This document shows, piece after piece, positions 6,173-8,115 of a DNA stretch of 8,115 nt (position 1 is its first letter; every line of letters begins with the position of its first letter). The stretch lies in the NCBI GenBank assembly GCA_964644705.1, contig CAZXYF010000140.1, positions 1-8,115 on the forward strand, written 5' to 3'. A program made the position numbers and the translations under genes. Source of the DNA: CAZXYF01 sp964644705 (GTDB lineage Bacteria > Planctomycetota > Brocadiia > SM23-32). Below the pieces are notes generated by a model. The model was given only the letters and a program-made list of their open reading frames with translations, was not told the origin of the DNA and did not search any database.

Positions 6173-7924
6173 CCCGATCAACCCAACGTCATTATGGTCC
6201 TGACCGACGATCAGGGTTACCCGCCCATCGGAGCCCACGGACACCCCTTCATCCAGACCCCGGCACTGGATGAGTTCCATGGCGAGTCCGCCCGTCTGGA
6301 GCAGTTCCATTCCGGAACCACCTGCGCCCCCACCCGCGCCGGGCTTCTAACCGGCCATAACTGCAACTCCACGGGCGTCTGGCACACCGTCGGCGGGCGT
6401 TCGCTCCTCCAGCGCGATGAATGGTCACTGGCCGATGCCCTGAAAGAAAACGGGTATGCCACCGGGATGTTCGGGAAGTGGCATCTTGGCGACGGATATC
6501 CCTACCGGCCCCAGGATCGCGGCTTCGACACCGTCGTCTGCCACGGCGGGGGCGGGGTGAGCCAGCAACATGACTGGTGGGGCAATGACTATTTTGATGA
6601 CACCTACATGGTCAACGGAAAACCAGAGGAATTTGAAGGATACTGCACCGACGTCTGGTTCGACGAAGCCATCTCCTTCATCGACGAACACCAGGACGAG
6701 CCGTTTTTCTGCTACCTCTCCACCAACGCCCCGCACAGCCCCTTCAACGTTCCCACCGAGTATCGGGATCTGTACGAAGACGACACGGACAGCGAACTCT
6801 ACGCCCGCTTCCTGGGGATGATCACCAACATTGACGAGAATTTTGCCCGGCTGCGCCAGCACCTCCAGGAGTTGGGTCTTGAAGAGGATACCATCCTCAT
6901 CTTCATGAGCGATAACGGTCAAACGGGCGGCTGCGACCCCGACGGGGACGCTTACAATGCGGGTATGCGAGGATTTAAAGGGAGCCCGTACGAAGGCGGT
7001 CACCGTGTGCCGTTTTTTGTGCGCTGGCCCGGTGGGGATATCACCGGCGGATACGATGTCGAGAATGTCACCAGCTACATCGACGTCATGCCCACTCTCC
7101 TCAACCTGTGCGGTATCAATGTGCCGGAGGAGCGCTCCTTCCACGGCGCCAACATCACCCCGCTGCTGCGGGGGGAGGATGATCCATTCTGGCAGGAACG
7201 GATACTGGTCACCGATACACAACGCCAGGCCTACCCGATCAAATGGCGGCTGAGCTGCGTGATGAAAAACCGCTGGCGGCTGGTCAATCGGTCCGAACTC
7301 TATGACCTGCAGTCCGATCCGGCCCAGCAAAACGACGTATCTGCGGAACACCCCCACCTGGTCGAGAAGATGCGCGATGCGTATGAGGAGTGGTGGGAGA
7401 CCTGCATCAATCACATGGAGGATGAAGCCCCCATCTCAGTGGGCGCCGACCAGGAAGACACCGCCCGGCTGTTCACATTCGATATGCGCAATGAAGGCGG
7501 GCATCTCGTCGTCTGGAACCAGGGACAGGTCCGGCAGGGGCAGACCTGTCACGGCTGGTGGGAGATTGATGTCGAACGGGACGGACTCTATGAATTCGAA
7601 CTCCGCCGCTGGCCGGAAGAGGCCGGACACAACATCCAGGACGGGATTGAAGGTGCGGATGTTGAATACAACGAGGAGGGGATAGCGCCCGGTGCCAAAA
7701 GCCTCTACTCCGGCGGCAAGGCACTGGATCTCGATACCGCCTGTCTGGATATCAGCGGCGAATCGCCGCGCTACAAAGACATCACGTCGGACGATGCTTC
7801 GGTTATTTTCCGCGTTCAGCTCGAGAAGGGCCGCCGCCGGGTCCGCGCGCATTTCACAAGCGCCGACGGAGATTACATGGCCACCTACTACGTTTACGTC
7901 CGTCCCGTGGATGAGCCACGCTGA
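6170..7924 (+). CDS. Arylsulfatase-type (formylglycine) sulfatase, no signal peptide, with C-terminal beta domain
   Basis: 584 residues. It hydrolyses sulfate esters, probably on carbohydrate. NVIMVLTDDQG (6-16) gives the metal-binding Asp13 and Asp14. TCAPTRAGLLTG (51-62) is the sulfatase signature, with Cys52 to be converted to formylglycine and Arg56; it reads CAPTR rather than CxPSR. GKWHLG (102-107) gives Lys103 and His105, APHSPF (187-192) gives His189, SDNG (247-250) gives Asp248 and Asn249, and GFKGSPYEGGHRVP (268-281) gives Lys270. The active site therefore looks complete. The catalytic domain ends near ~415. Residues ~420-584 form an added beta-rich domain with GWWEIDVERDGLYEFELRRW (462-481) and YYVYVRP (573-579), similar to extensions seen on sulfatases of planctomycetes and relatives. 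Neither ATG 6170 nor the upstream in-frame starts (ATG 6080, TTG 6041) encode a hydrophobic leader, so the enzyme should be cytoplasmic. Maturation needs an anSME or FGE enzyme not encoded here. It is transcribed away from the lyase operon. Confidence 0.93.
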   Translation: MPDQPNVIMVLTDDQGYPPIGAHGHPFIQTPALDEFHGESARLEQFHSGTTCAPTRAGLLTGHNCNSTGVWHTVGGRSLLQRDEWSLADALKENGYATGMFGKWHLGDGYPYRPQDRGFDTVVCHGGGGVSQQHDWWGNDYFDDTYMVNGKPEEFEGYCTDVWFDEAISFIDEHQDEPFFCYLSTNAPHSPFNVPTEYRDLYEDDTDSELYARFLGMITNIDENFARLRQHLQELGLEEDTILIFMSDNGQTGGCDPDGDAYNAGMRGFKGSPYEGGHRVPFFVRWPGGDITGGYDVENVTSYIDVMPTLLNLCGINVPEERSFHGANITPLLRGEDDPFWQERILVTDTQRQAYPIKWRLSCVMKNRWRLVNRSELYDLQSDPAQQNDVSAEHPHLVEKMRDAYEEWWETCINHMEDEAPISVGADQEDTARLFTFDMRNEGGHLVVWNQGQVRQGQTCHGWWEIDVERDGLYEFELRRWPEEAGHNIQDGIEGADVEYNEEGIAPGAKSLYSGGKALDLDTACLDISGESPRYKDITSDDASVIFRVQLEKGRRRVRAHFTSADGDYMATYYVYVRPVDEPR

Positions 7925-8115
7925 ACCGGGAAACCGACGAGATAAGCCGGGACATTCCACGAGTCGTCAGTTGCAGTATCAAGAAAGGCGAACAGCTGCG
8001 AGAACAGACAAAGGACAAAACCCAACATTCCGCGATCCGTCAGATCGCTCCATGTCGGACTAAGCGGGCCGAACTAAAAACTTTCGGGTTCCAAACCCGG
8101 TTTGGTGTCGATTAG
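7925..8115. other. Non-coding tail after the sulfatase
   Basis: These 191 bases contain no credible gene on either strand. Two short hairpins (8032-8048 and 8085-8099) are the only structure seen. The first lacks a T-tract on either side and is listed only here: GCGATC and GATCGC pair around a 5-base loop. Confidence 0.5.
8071..8099 (-). terminator. Candidate intrinsic terminator reading leftward
   Basis: CGGGTT (8085-8090) and AACCCG (8094-8099) form a 6-bp stem with a 3-base loop. On the minus strand the stem is followed by AAAG and then five T's (8080-8076). On the plus strand the following bases are only partly T-rich (GTTTGGTGT). This fits termination of a gene arriving from the right, beyond the window, and perhaps weakly of the sulfatase too. 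The stem is short and the T-run is offset by four bases, so the call is tentative. Confidence 0.35.

Noticed and set aside
6425..7414. Minus-strand open frame of 329 codons
   Set aside because: It is the exact antisense of the sulfatase catalytic domain, with repetitive Val/Ile/Gly composition typical of a mirror frame and no ribosome site.
8083..8100. tRNA T-arm look-alike (GGTTCCAAACC)
   Set aside because: The base after TTC is C rather than a purine, and no matching acceptor, D or anticodon arms lie upstream. It is better read as a simple hairpin.

Overview
The window carries four protein genes of a bacterial polysaccharide-handling locus. GC content looks moderately high, there is little non-coding DNA, and no mobile elements, CRISPR arrays or RNA genes are visible. 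The gene mix is an exported heparinase-II/III-type lyase, a C-terminally extended arylsulfatase-type enzyme, a Gfo/Idh/MocA oxidoreductase and a free-standing BioD-like/DRTGG protein. This mix resembles marine or sediment members of the PVC superphylum (Kiritimatiellota, Lentisphaerota, Planctomycetota). That placement is inferred from gene content; no marker gene is present.

Layout: three genes read leftward as a probable operon. First is the oxidoreductase (5889-4876). After a 107-base gap comes the BioD-like/DRTGG protein (4768-3671), and 26 bases later a very large exported protein that starts at 3644 and leaves the window at base 1. The large gene is one uninterrupted frame of 1214 codons with no stop inside the window. 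Its domains in order are a signal peptide, a beta-rich N-terminal region, an IPT/TIG-like domain, an alpha/alpha-toroid, a heparinase-II/III beta-sandwich and a CBM9-like domain. A 280-base divergent promoter region (5890-6169) separates the operon from a rightward sulfatase (6170-7924) with no signal peptide. The last 191 bases hold two short hairpins and no gene.

How the genes may work together (inference): the exported lyase would cut an acidic, probably sulfated, polysaccharide outside the cytoplasm. Imported sulfated fragments would be desulfated by the apparently cytoplasmic sulfatase, and the released sugars oxidised or isomerised by the NAD-dependent oxidoreductase. The BioD-like/DRTGG protein has no obvious enzymatic place in such a pathway. 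It resembles the regulatory N-terminal half of phosphotransacetylase without the catalytic half, and is the least explained part of the locus. No transporter, SusC/SusD pair, sulfatase-maturating enzyme or transcription regulator lies in the window.
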